Source: an uncultured Bacteroidales bacterium (lineage in GTDB: Bacteria > Bacteroidota > Bacteroidia > Bacteroidales > Bacteroidaceae). Taken from it: DNA of 45,339 nucleotides. Location of the stretch: contig CADBXL010000024.1 in NCBI GenBank assembly GCA_902798615.1, forward strand, positions 1 to 45,339. The letters are read 5' to 3'. A program made the position numbers and the translations under genes. Numbering within the stretch: position 1 is the stretch's first letter; each line of letters starts with the position of its first letter. This document shows, piece by piece, positions 33,509 to 40,119 of the stretch. The notes beneath the pieces are model-generated. The model did not search any database, was not told the origin of the DNA, and saw only the letters and a program-made list of their open reading frames with translations.

Positions 33509-35404
33509 TTAGTTAAGCTTTATCCACTCCGGCTTATGCGCGCTTATTGCATTCTTCAAAAACTCCCCCTTGGGGGACAGGGGGGATATTTCCTGCGCAT
33601 GTAGGTATAGCCTCTTAGCATGTTTACCATACAAATCATCACCGAGGATAGGCATTCCAAGACCGTCGGGATGTGCACAATGTACTCGTAACTGATGTGT
33701 TCGCCCGGTTATAGGGGTTAGTTTAAGAAGCGTGCGCGGTTGCCCTTCAACCTCTACTTCACTCATAACCTCATAGAGAGTGATAGCCTCCTTTCCATTC
33801 TCATAATCAACCTTCTGGCAAGGACGATTGAGATAGTCAGATGAGAGTGGAAGTGATATCTCGCCCTTAGTGCCGACGGACATAGGGAGAACGCCTTCGA
33901 GAAGGGCGAAGTAAGTCTTGAAGCCCCTCACCTGCCCTACGGGCATCCTCTCCCCAAGGGGCGAGGAAGATATTACCTTTTTTCGCTGTGGTGCATCTTT
34001 TAAGGTTTCATTAGTAACTTTTTCCTCGCCCCTTGGGGAGAGGATGCCCGAAGGGCAGGTGAGGGGCTGAAGCTGTTTATTGTTCCACATTTTCTGCACC
34101 TCCTTATACACCTCCTTCGTCTTGGCGGCAATAAGCACGCCTGATGTCTGCATGTCAAGGCGGTGAGCCATGATGAGATCGGGACAGTCAGGACGCATAT
34201 CACGTAGAATGTCTAATGCGCTTTTACGCTTTGATTTCCCTGGTACGCTAAGCATTCCTGCTGGCTTATCAACCACAATGATGCTATCATTTTCAAAAAG
34301 AATCGGTAGGGTGGTGCGTTGCTCCGGCTCTTCAAGAGGATTAGCTTCAACTTCAAGACCTTGAAGCATCCAGTCAAGGATAGGTTTGCAACGGCTTTGG
34401 CAGGCAGGGCGGAAAGAGAAAGACAGCCCCTCACCTGCCCTACGGGCATCCTCTGGCACATACTCGGAGATACTCAATCTCCGACTTCCCCAAGGGACGA
34501 GGGTAAAGTTAGTATTTCCAATCACGTTTTCAGCGAACGAAGGTAACTTTCTCCTCGCCCCTTGGGGAGAGGATGCCCACAGGGCAGGTGAGGGGCAAAT
34601 CTCCGCAATCTCCACAGGCTTTAATCCTTTTATATAGGCATACTGAAGAAGTTTCGGGGCACAACATTCGCCTGAGCCTGATGGCGGAATTATGCATTTT
34701 GAGCCAGTACGTTCTGCCCATTCTGCGAAGATGTCGAGAAGATTCTTCTTTTCACCATTGGCATTAAGCATAACAAAATTCTCGAAGAGCCAATGCTGAA
34801 GATAATCGGATTTGTGCTTACGCTCTTGCTTTAGTGATGTGATACGGTCCTGAATAGTCTGCAAGGCATTCCGGCATTCTGCAATCCTCTCATTCCATAC
34901 AGCCTTCTGGCGACGGTATTCCCCCTTCTCAAACTGTCGCTCACGACAATAAGCCTCATATTCCTCAGACGCAGGATCGATATTGCGTGAAGGAGGAAGT
35001 ATTGGCTTTGCTTTCTCTGCATCGTAGAGAGCCTCACGCGCTTGGTGAAGTTCATCAGAAGCAGAGAGACGGTCAATCTCCTTATTGATATTTACGATTT
35101 CCGCTTCGTGTATCTTGAAATAACCTTTCTCGTCAAGATAATCGAAAACGGGTGGCACAAATCCCTCGATGTCGTATCGTCCAAGCATCTGCCCGGAATA
35201 TGCAAATAATGTCTCACTCTCGGTTATCAGCACCCCGAATGTCTTTCCCCCTCGCACCTCCTCGTTCCACTCGGGATGAAGGCGAATAATTTCGAGAAGT
35301 GAAGAAACGGCTTCTTCACATCGTGCTGAAGGGGTATAGTAGAAAGGGGAATTTAAGCCCCCCTGCCCCCCAAGGGGGAGATTTTTAGATAGTAGTGAAG
35401 ACAT
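33509..35404 (-). CDS. RluA-family pseudouridine synthase with in-frame repeat insertions
   Basis: 631 aa. The catalytic domain is intact: IIVVDKPAGMLSVPG, MAHRLDMQTSGVLIAAKT with the catalytic Asp in HRLD, and LLKLTPITGRTHQLRVHCAH. It modifies uridine in rRNA or tRNA. The long N-terminal extension (HP….AECRNALQTIQDRITSL) is typical of Bacteroidetes homologues. Four stretches are translated G/C repeats: NLPLGGQGGLN near the N-terminus, about 58 residues before RPACQSRCKPIL, 49 residues (PLTCPSGILSPRGEE…MPVGQVRG) just before KTYFALLEG, and ISPLSPKGEF near the C-terminus. None contains a stop. Whether the protein is still active cannot be told. Confidence 0.85.
   Translation of the reverse strand: MSSLLSKNLPLGGQGGLNSPFYYTPSARCEEAVSSLLEIIRLHPEWNEEVRGGKTFGVLITESETLFAYSGQMLGRYDIEGFVPPVFDYLDEKGYFKIHEAEIVNINKEIDRLSASDELHQAREALYDAEKAKPILPPSRNIDPASEEYEAYCRERQFEKGEYRRQKAVWNERIAECRNALQTIQDRITSLKQERKHKSDYLQHWLFENFVMLNANGEKKNLLDIFAEWAERTGSKCIIPPSGSGECCAPKLLQYAYIKGLKPVEIAEICPSPALWASSPQGARRKLPSFAENVIGNTNFTLVPWGSRRLSISEYVPEDARRAGEGLSFSFRPACQSRCKPILDWMLQGLEVEANPLEEPEQRTTLPILFENDSIIVVDKPAGMLSVPGKSKRKSALDILRDMRPDCPDLIMAHRLDMQTSGVLIAAKTKEVYKEVQKMWNNKQLQPLTCPSGILSPRGEEKVTNETLKDAPQRKKVISSSPLGERMPVGQVRGFKTYFALLEGVLPMSVGTKGEISLPLSSDYLNRPCQKVDYENGKEAITLYEVMSEVEVEGQPRTLLKLTPITGRTHQLRVHCAHPDGLGMPILGDDLYGKHAKRLYLHAQEISPLSPKGEFLKNAISAHKPEWIKLN
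33563..33586. repeat. G/C repeat coding ISPLSPKGEF
   Basis: CTCCCCCTTGGGGGACAGGG within the 3' end of the pseudouridine synthase gene; same family as the arms at 35357 and 35438. Confidence 0.6.
33922..34068. mobile_element. Palindromic element B inside the pseudouridine synthase gene, 147 bp
   Basis: Left arm 33922-33967 and right arm 34023-34068 are 46-nt inverted repeats with one mismatch, ends AGCCCCTCACCTGCCC. The length is 147 bp, exactly 49 codons, with no stop in the gene's frame. Removing it joins CTTC to TCAAGACTTAC and would restore the frame as QLLKTYFALLEG, close to the usual K-T-Y motif. TGAAG lies at both borders, but a simple 5-bp duplication would not preserve the frame. Confidence 0.8.
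34425..34597. mobile_element. Palindromic element C inside the pseudouridine synthase gene, about 173 bp
   Basis: Same ends as element B; the left arm carries the 33-nt hairpin insert (34455-34487) and the right arm runs TCCTCGCCCCTTGGGGAGAG to GGGGC at 34596. It is read in frame through the gene, adding about 58 residues before RPACQSRCKPIL. Confidence 0.75.
34455..34487 (+). repeat. 33-nt covarying hairpin element, copy 4
   Basis: Identical to copy 2 (13345-13377). It lies in the left arm of element C between CATCCTCT and CCCCAAGG and is translated as 11 codons (SRRLSISEYVP) in the pseudouridine synthase. Confidence 0.75.
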
Positions 35405-35461
35405 AATGCCTTGAGCGAAAAAATGTATATAATAAACTCCCCCTTGGGGGGCTGGGGGGCC
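35357..35461. mobile_element. Palindromic element across the start of the pseudouridine synthase gene
   Basis: GCCCCCCTGCCCCCCAAGGG (from 35357) is inverted at 35438-35461. The ATG at 35404 lies between the two arms, so the left arm encodes the N-terminal NLPLGGQGGLN, and the right arm abuts the stop codon of the upstream kinase gene. Confidence 0.65.
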
Positions 35462-36273
35462 TACAGTTCCTCCAAATGCCTCTCCAAAGGAATACCTCTA
35501 TTCTTGTCCCTGTTATTCTTGTTTGCCTCTATCCACTTGCTCAGAGTGTCCATAGCAATACGGGCAGAGGTTTTGAGGGAGTCTCCACGGAGAAGATGAC
35601 CGTCAACAATGGCTGAGAAGATATCACCTGTACCAGGGAAGTGAACAGGAATCTCGTCATAAGGAAGGAGGAAGAACTCACCTTCATATCCTGCCACTAC
35701 ATGTGAACCATCAGCAAGAAGAACGGAAGTGATAAGCACCGACTTTGCACCTAAGGCACGAAGCTTCTCCACAAGCTGAAGAACCTCTTCCTTAGTGACA
35801 CCATCAGCCTTATAAGGAGTATCCGTGAGATAACAAGCCTCGGTATAGTTAGGGAAGATAAGATGGGCCACACCAACCATCTGGCGCATTGAATTGATAG
35901 TGGAAGGGGTCACACCATTGTATAGCTTGCCCTCATCACCCATGATAGGGTCCACGAGAATCACACTTCCTTTGTCTGCCTCCTCACGGCAATACTTTGC
36001 CACGATAGCAGCCTGACGCTCAGAGGCTATGAAGCCTGTTGCTATGGCATCAAAGGAGAAACCAAGCTCACGCCATACAGGGAACACGCCTGTGATGTAG
36101 TCGGTGGTCTCAAGGATATTGAACTTGCCATAGTCGAGTGTGTTGCTCACAAGAGCCGTAGGGAGATTATACACGAGATTTCCCATGTACGAAAGTATAG
36201 GCAACATGGCTGCTGTAGCCACCTTGCCATATCCGCACATATCATTAATCAAAAGTATTTTGTTACCTTTCAT
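35461..36273 (-). CDS. Pyridoxal/pyridoxamine kinase (PfkB superfamily)
   Basis: I start this at 36273 (MKGNKILLINDMCGYGKVAT), 270 aa; an upstream ATG at 36318 would place the -7 box inside the coding sequence. The pattern GYGKVATAAMLPILSYMG, SVILVDPIMGDEGKLYNG, and near the C-terminus VHFPGTGDIFSAIVDGHLL (with the catalytic Asp in GTGD) is that of PdxK/PdxY-type kinases that phosphorylate B6 vitamers in the cytoplasm. The promoter box ends 5 nt before the ATG, so the mRNA is nearly leaderless. Confidence 0.88.
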   Translation of the reverse strand: MKGNKILLINDMCGYGKVATAAMLPILSYMGNLVYNLPTALVSNTLDYGKFNILETTDYITGVFPVWRELGFSFDAIATGFIASERQAAIVAKYCREEADKGSVILVDPIMGDEGKLYNGVTPSTINSMRQMVGVAHLIFPNYTEACYLTDTPYKADGVTKEEVLQLVEKLRALGAKSVLITSVLLADGSHVVAGYEGEFFLLPYDEIPVHFPGTGDIFSAIVDGHLLRGDSLKTSARIAMDTLSKWIEANKNNRDKNRGIPLERHLEEL

Positions 36274-36278
36274 GGCTG

Positions 36279-36286
36279 CAAAGGTA
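36279..36286 (-). promoter_or_regulatory. -7 box TACCTTTG next to the kinase start
   Basis: On the minus strand TTTG, 19 nt, TACCTTTG, then CAGCC and the ATG at 36273. In Bacteroides, transcription starts a few bases after this box, so the 5' UTR would be about 0-3 nt. Confidence 0.65.
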
Positions 36287-36349
36287 CTGAAATTCTGCCT
36301 CAAATCAAAATAAATCACGAATTATAACTATTTTTTCAAACAAAATCAG

Positions 36350-36357
36350 TAACTTTG
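36350..36357 (+). promoter_or_regulatory. -7 box TAACTTTG for serB
   Basis: Divergent from the kinase promoter. The leader to the ATG at 36466 is about 100 nt and holds inverted low-complexity arrays (AATGAATAATGAATAATGAA at about 36384 against CTCATTTTTCATTT at about 36437). Confidence 0.55.
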
Positions 36358-36465
36358 CAGCCGAAAAGGACAGAAATGGTAAAAATGAATAATGAATAAT
36401 GAAAAATACAGGTTAGTATTGTTCATTTTATAATTTCTCATTTTTCATTTAATAAGATAAACGGA

Positions 36466-37707
36466 ATGGAAAATATACAAAAGTCAGAAGAATTGATGCT
36501 GCTTAGAATCACGGGCGAGGATCGTCCGGGACTTACCGCAAGCATCATGGCTATACTTGCAAAATACGATGCCAACGTACAGGATATCGGTCAGGCTGAT
36601 ATCCACTCAACCCTTTCATTGGGAATCCTCATTCGTGTTCAGGAAAAATATTCCGGTTTCGTAATGAAGGAACTGCTTTTCAAGGCTACTGAGCTTAACG
36701 TGAACATAGGCTTCATACCTATCACAATGGAGCAGTATGAGGACTGGGTATCCCGTCAGGGCAAGAACCGATACATCCTTACCGTACTCGGCCGTAAACT
36801 GGAGGCTCGTCAGATAGGTGCCGTTGCACAGCTTATTGCCGATCAGGGACTTAATATCGATGCTATCATCCGTCTGTCAGGCCGTTCAAGCATAGAGCAT
36901 CCGCGTGAGAATGCACGTGCCTGCATTCAGTTCTCTGTACGTGGCAATCCTTCCGACCACAACGAGCTTCATGCGCAACTTCTCCGTCTCTCTTCAGAGC
37001 TGGAGATTGACTGCTCTTTCCAGCGTGATGACATGTACCGCCGTATGCGTCGCCTTATCTGCTTCGATATGGATTCTACCCTCATTCAGGCAGAGGTAAT
37101 CGACGAACTTGCACGTAAGCATGGCGTTTATGATCAGGTGGCTGCTATCACGGCTTCTGCTATGCGTGGCGAGATAGACTTCAAGGAATCATTCACCCGA
37201 CGTTGTAAACTGCTCAAGGGACTTGATGTCAGCGTTATGCGCGACATTGCGGAGAACCTTCCGTTCACCGAGGGCGTTGACCGATTGATGTATGTGCTGA
37301 AGAAATACGGCTATAAGATTGCCATTCTCTCTGGTGGTTTCACATTCTTTGGAGAGTATATCCAGAAGAAATACGGCATAGATTACGTTTATGCCAACGA
37401 ACTGGAGATTGACGAGACTGGGCATCTCACAGGCAATTATGTAGGTGAGATTGTGGATGGTCGTCGTAAGGCAGAACTCCTGAAACTCATAGCACAGGTA
37501 GAGAAAGTTGACCTTCAGCAGACTATCGCTGTGGGCGATGGTGCCAACGACCTCCCTATGCTTTCAGAGGCAGGTCTTGGTATAGCCTTTCATGCAAAGC
37601 CAAAGGTAGTGGCAAATGCCGATCAATCAATCAACACCATAGGTCTTGATGGTGTGCTTTACTTCCTCGGCTTTAAGGACAGCTATCTTGACGAGAAGGC
37701 GCAGTAA
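36466..37707 (+). CDS. serB: Phosphoserine phosphatase with N-terminal ACT domains
   Basis: 413 aa. Residues 10-85 are an ACT domain (LLRITGEDRPGLTASIMAIL), residues 102-180 a second ACT-like domain (ILTVLGRKLEARQIGAVAQL). The HAD phosphatase domain has the nucleophile motif DMDST (Asp201, Asp203), motif II LSGGFTFF, and motif III/IV VGDGANDLPMLSEAGLGIAF. Catalyses the last step of serine synthesis from phosphoserine; the ACT domains suggest serine feedback, as in SerB of mycobacteria. Single-gene unit with terminator at 37723-37756. Confidence 0.95.
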   Translation: MENIQKSEELMLLRITGEDRPGLTASIMAILAKYDANVQDIGQADIHSTLSLGILIRVQEKYSGFVMKELLFKATELNVNIGFIPITMEQYEDWVSRQGKNRYILTVLGRKLEARQIGAVAQLIADQGLNIDAIIRLSGRSSIEHPRENARACIQFSVRGNPSDHNELHAQLLRLSSELEIDCSFQRDDMYRRMRRLICFDMDSTLIQAEVIDELARKHGVYDQVAAITASAMRGEIDFKESFTRRCKLLKGLDVSVMRDIAENLPFTEGVDRLMYVLKKYGYKIAILSGGFTFFGEYIQKKYGIDYVYANELEIDETGHLTGNYVGEIVDGRRKAELLKLIAQVEKVDLQQTIAVGDGANDLPMLSEAGLGIAFHAKPKVVANADQSINTIGLDGVLYFLGFKDSYLDEKAQ

Positions 37708-37722
37708 AGGAAAGATATAAAT

Positions 37723-37756
37723 AAAAACTGAAATTATTTTGTAATTTCAGTTTTTA
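37723..37756 (+). terminator. Intrinsic terminator after serB
   Basis: AAAAACTGAAATTA (37723-37736) pairs with TAATTTCAGTTTTT (37742-37755). It is nearly symmetrical and ends just before the toxin-antitoxin promoter. Confidence 0.8.
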
Positions 37757-37760
37757 TTCT

Positions 37761-37768
37761 TATTTTTG
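37761..37768 (+). promoter_or_regulatory. -7 box TATTTTTG for the toxin-antitoxin pair
   Basis: Directly after the serB terminator, 21 nt before the antitoxin ATG. Its upstream TTTG region overlaps the terminator stem. Confidence 0.55.
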
Positions 37769-37788
37769 CACCAAAAAGATATAAAGTT

Positions 37789-38022
37789 ATGACAGCCATA
37801 CAGTTAAATGCCGAGATTCTTCGCAATATGAGCATCATTGCCGAAGATGAGACCCTGCTAAAGCGAGCAGCGAAATATCTGCGTAAACTCGTTTCGGAAA
37901 AGGAAGATTCTACGCTCTTCACTAAGGAAGAGTTCTTTGCTCGTATAGACAAAGCAAAGAAACAGTCTGGCAAGCAGTTTTCCAGCGTTGAGGAACTTGA
38001 CCAATACATCCGCAACTTATGA
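37789..38022 (+). CDS. Antitoxin of a YoeB-type pair
   Basis: 77 aa, small and charged (MTAIQLNAEILRNMSIIAED…, C-terminal half DKAKKQSGKQFSSVEELDQY). Helical, with the short N-terminal DNA-binding and C-terminal toxin-wrapping layout of RelB/Phd-type antitoxins; the family is not certain. The toxin start overlaps its stop by 4 nt (ATGA), typical for this class, and the pair probably represses its own promoter. Confidence 0.82.
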   Translation: MTAIQLNAEILRNMSIIAEDETLLKRAAKYLRKLVSEKEDSTLFTKEEFFARIDKAKKQSGKQFSSVEELDQYIRNL

Positions 38023-38297
38023 GGCGCTACACCGTAGAAATTAAGAAACAGGCTCTGGATGATCTTAAAGTTCTGAGCAAAAGTGAGCCCAAAGCCTATC
38101 AAAAGGCCCTTAAACTCATTGCAGAACTTTATGAGCACCCACAGACTGGTACAGGGAAACCTGAACAACTTAAGGGGGGCGGAGGCACATTGTGGAGTCG
38201 TCGCATCACTCAGAAGCATCGTTTGATATACGAGATTATTGAAACAGTAGTTCACGTAGATATATTGTCTGCTTACGGGCATTATGACGACAAATAA
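38019..38297 (+). CDS. Txe/YoeB-family mRNA interferase toxin
   Basis: 92 aa. The pattern GTGKPEQLKGGGGTLWSRRI, then TQKHRLIYEI and DILSAYGHYDDK, matches YoeB, including the basic R-R-I, the catalytic His in KHRLIY and the C-terminal HY. Cleaves mRNA at the ribosome when freed from the antitoxin. Followed by a strong terminator at 38363-38399. Confidence 0.93.
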   Translation: MRRYTVEIKKQALDDLKVLSKSEPKAYQKALKLIAELYEHPQTGTGKPEQLKGGGGTLWSRRITQKHRLIYEIIETVVHVDILSAYGHYDDK

Positions 38298-38362
38298 TTC
38301 GTTGTGATTTGTCCAACTGCTTAGATGAGGCTTAGTAAAGGAAATAAATGATATTCTAATAT

Positions 38363-38399
38363 AAAAGAGGAGGGCATCTCATTACGAGATGCCCTCTTT
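38363..38399 (+). terminator. Intrinsic terminator after the toxin gene
   Basis: AGGGCATCTC (38371-38380), loop ATTAC, GAGATGCCCT, with AAAGAGG/CTTT extensions. Confidence 0.88.
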
Positions 38400-38545
38400 G
38401 CTTTATCTTGAATTGAATGTAATTTCATTAGAAGTATATCATGTTTCCATGGATGTCTATGATACACAAAAAAGTATAAGAAATATTTTCTCGTACTCGT
38501 AACTCTAATAACATATCTTTTACCAAACAAATATATAGTAATTTT

Positions 38546-38767
38546 TTACTTTAAAATAACCTTTTGTAAGTATTCCTTGTTTACAATTTCTCCCGTGACA
38601 TCATCCAATTCATAGACAAACGAATTTTCTAATGCAGATAGAGTGATAATAATGTTTTCTCTCTTATGCTCAAGTTCGTTTGTTGTAGCAAAGAAATCAA
38701 AATCTGAAGAAGGGAATGTGTATTTTCTTCCGTTTGCTAATTCTATTTCTATTGTGGTAAATGTCAT
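38546..38767 (-). CDS. Small hypothetical protein
   Basis: 73 aa, MTFTTIEIELANGRKYTFPS then FVYELDDVTGEIVNKEYLQK. It is predicted beta-rich and soluble; I do not recognise it. Promoter-like sequence is not obvious and it stands alone between the toxin-antitoxin terminator and the RNA locus. The low G+C matches its surroundings. Confidence 0.5.
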   Translation of the reverse strand: MTFTTIEIELANGRKYTFPSSDFDFFATTNELEHKRENIIITLSALENSFVYELDDVTGEIVNKEYLQKVILK

Positions 38768-38897
38768 GTGAGAATACTTTTTGTTATTTCAACTGCAAAA
38801 TTACAATTTATTTCTCAGAAAAAGTATAGTAATAATGTGTTTTATCATGTTTAGTTATTTTTATATGGAAAAATTCCTATATTTGGGATTTTATTAT

Positions 38898-38905
38898 TAC
38901 TTTTG
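38898..38905 (+). promoter_or_regulatory. -7 box TACTTTTG for the candidate RNA
   Basis: TACTTTTG fits TAnnTTTG; the nearest TTTG (38882) is only 12 nt upstream, so the -33 part is weak. Confidence 0.45.
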
Positions 38906-39228
38906 CAATGCTTATCGGTTGACAACTATTTGGATGATAGTATAACGAGCCGTTAAGCCTTTACATAAAGAAGCGTTTGCTCGCTTTGTTTTTGACCACT
39001 TTGAACCTAGGAAATTCAACGCACAAGTCAGAAGCATGGCAAGAGCTGATGCTGCGGGTGTAGTATATACATACCGGAGTGTGCAGAGGGCATATTGTGC
39101 CCTCACGCACACTTTTCGGTGTATTCTATACTATCGGCGTGGGCGTCACTCTGTTTGCTAACTTGTGCAGGCTTTCCTAGGGCCTAAAGTGGTAGTAAGC
39201 AGTAGTTGATTCCCACGCCTTCTTTTTG
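38906..39228 (+). ncRNA. Candidate structured non-coding RNA, about 320 nt
   Basis: Bounded by a -7 box and by the pair GGCGTGGG (39136-39143)/CCCACGCC (39212-39219) followed by TTCTTTTTG, a terminator-like end. Inside: CGAGC (38945-38949) with GCTCG near 38980; TTGAA/TTCAA near 39000-39018; AGCAT/ATGCT near 39033-39053; and a long hairpin from TAGTATA (39061) to TATACTA (39127-39133) with inner stems ACCG/CGGT, AGTGTGC/GCACACT and GAGGGCA/TGCCCTC. GATAGTATA (38936-38944) could instead pair with TATACTATC, so two folds may compete. No believable protein is encoded. It precedes the restriction genes; identity unknown. Confidence 0.65.
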
Positions 39229-39294
39229 TTTAGTCACGAAAAGATACTATAATTTGTCTCATAGGGAATCAAGAGGCTGTTACATCATATCTAA

Positions 39295-40119
39295 ATGACT
39301 GAATCTGAAAAAGAAAGAGCCATACGCTCTATTGTAGAGACTTCTGTAAAGACATTTGCAAGTGCTTTCTCAGAAAAGCATTTGTCTCAACTATCGAATT
39401 CCGAAGGTATTATTAATTCCAAGATTCACAACGTATTCATTGCTGCTCTTGGACCAGAAATACAGTATTATTCAGCACTTTGTCGCTCATTAGACAGTAG
39501 TCTTGGCAATATGCTTGAAGCTATGGCAATAGGTATTGCAAAACTAAATTTTGAAGTTACTCAAGAGGTTGAAGGGACGCTCTATCAAGAGCAGACTGAT
39601 TATATTGCAGAACTACTTGAAAAATATAAAAGTAATGAGAAAAAACCACAATGTAATAAAGCGGATTATTTAGGACTGGCTTCTAAAAAAGCATATAAGG
39701 GTTCTAAGAAAAACAAGCGTCATGTTAGTGACTATTATCTTCATGACCTTGAGACTGATATGCATTATCTTATTGAACTTAAAATTGGGGGAGATCTTGA
39801 CAATAAGAAAGCTCGTTCGGAGAAAGAGGCACTTCTTGAACAATATTGTATCCTCTGCAATACGCTAGGTTCAGAAGATAAGGTAAAAATATGTTTCGCT
39901 ACTGCTTATAATCGCTTTGGAGAAGGTATGCCTTGGACACAAGGGCGTGTACTGCAATTCTTTGCGAAAGACGAACTGCTTATTAGTGCAGATTTCTGGA
40001 ATCTTGTCTGTAAATCAGCTAAGGGCTATGAAATAGTACTTGATGCCTACAAAGAATATGCACCATTAATTGTGGATGCTCTTAACGATATTAAGGACGC
40101 ATATCTCCCTAACGATTAA
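39295..40119 (+). CDS. Type II restriction endonuclease (possibly TdeIII-like)
   Basis: 274 aa. A PD-(D/E)xK-like centre: Asp146 in HVSDYYLHD, then YLIELKIGGDLDNKKAR with Glu161 and Lys163. The N-terminal half (INSKIHNVFIAALGPEIQYY, SSLGNMLEAMAIGIAK) resembles what I recall of the TdeIII restriction family, but I hold that loosely. The last base of its TAA stop is the first base of the methyltransferase ATG (TAATG), so nuclease and protecting enzyme are coupled with the nuclease first. The double methyltransferase suggests the target is not the TdeIII site. Confidence 0.78.
   Translation: MTESEKERAIRSIVETSVKTFASAFSEKHLSQLSNSEGIINSKIHNVFIAALGPEIQYYSALCRSLDSSLGNMLEAMAIGIAKLNFEVTQEVEGTLYQEQTDYIAELLEKYKSNEKKPQCNKADYLGLASKKAYKGSKKNKRHVSDYYLHDLETDMHYLIELKIGGDLDNKKARSEKEALLEQYCILCNTLGSEDKVKICFATAYNRFGEGMPWTQGRVLQFFAKDELLISADFWNLVCKSAKGYEIVLDAYKEYAPLIVDALNDIKDAYLPND

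Noticed and set aside
33922-34597. Pseudogene call for the pseudouridine synthase
   Set aside because: All insertions are in frame and catalytic motifs are intact, so a functional gene remains possible.
38912-39112. 66-codon minus frame inside the candidate RNA
   Set aside because: Overlaps strong hairpins and has no promoter; a by-product of the structured RNA.
39136-39219. tRNA or tmRNA end (GGCGTGG…CCACGCC)
   Set aside because: Acceptor-like pairing only; no T-loop consensus GGTTCRANYCC, no anticodon arm, and a U-run follows, so it reads better as a terminator-like stem of a larger RNA.
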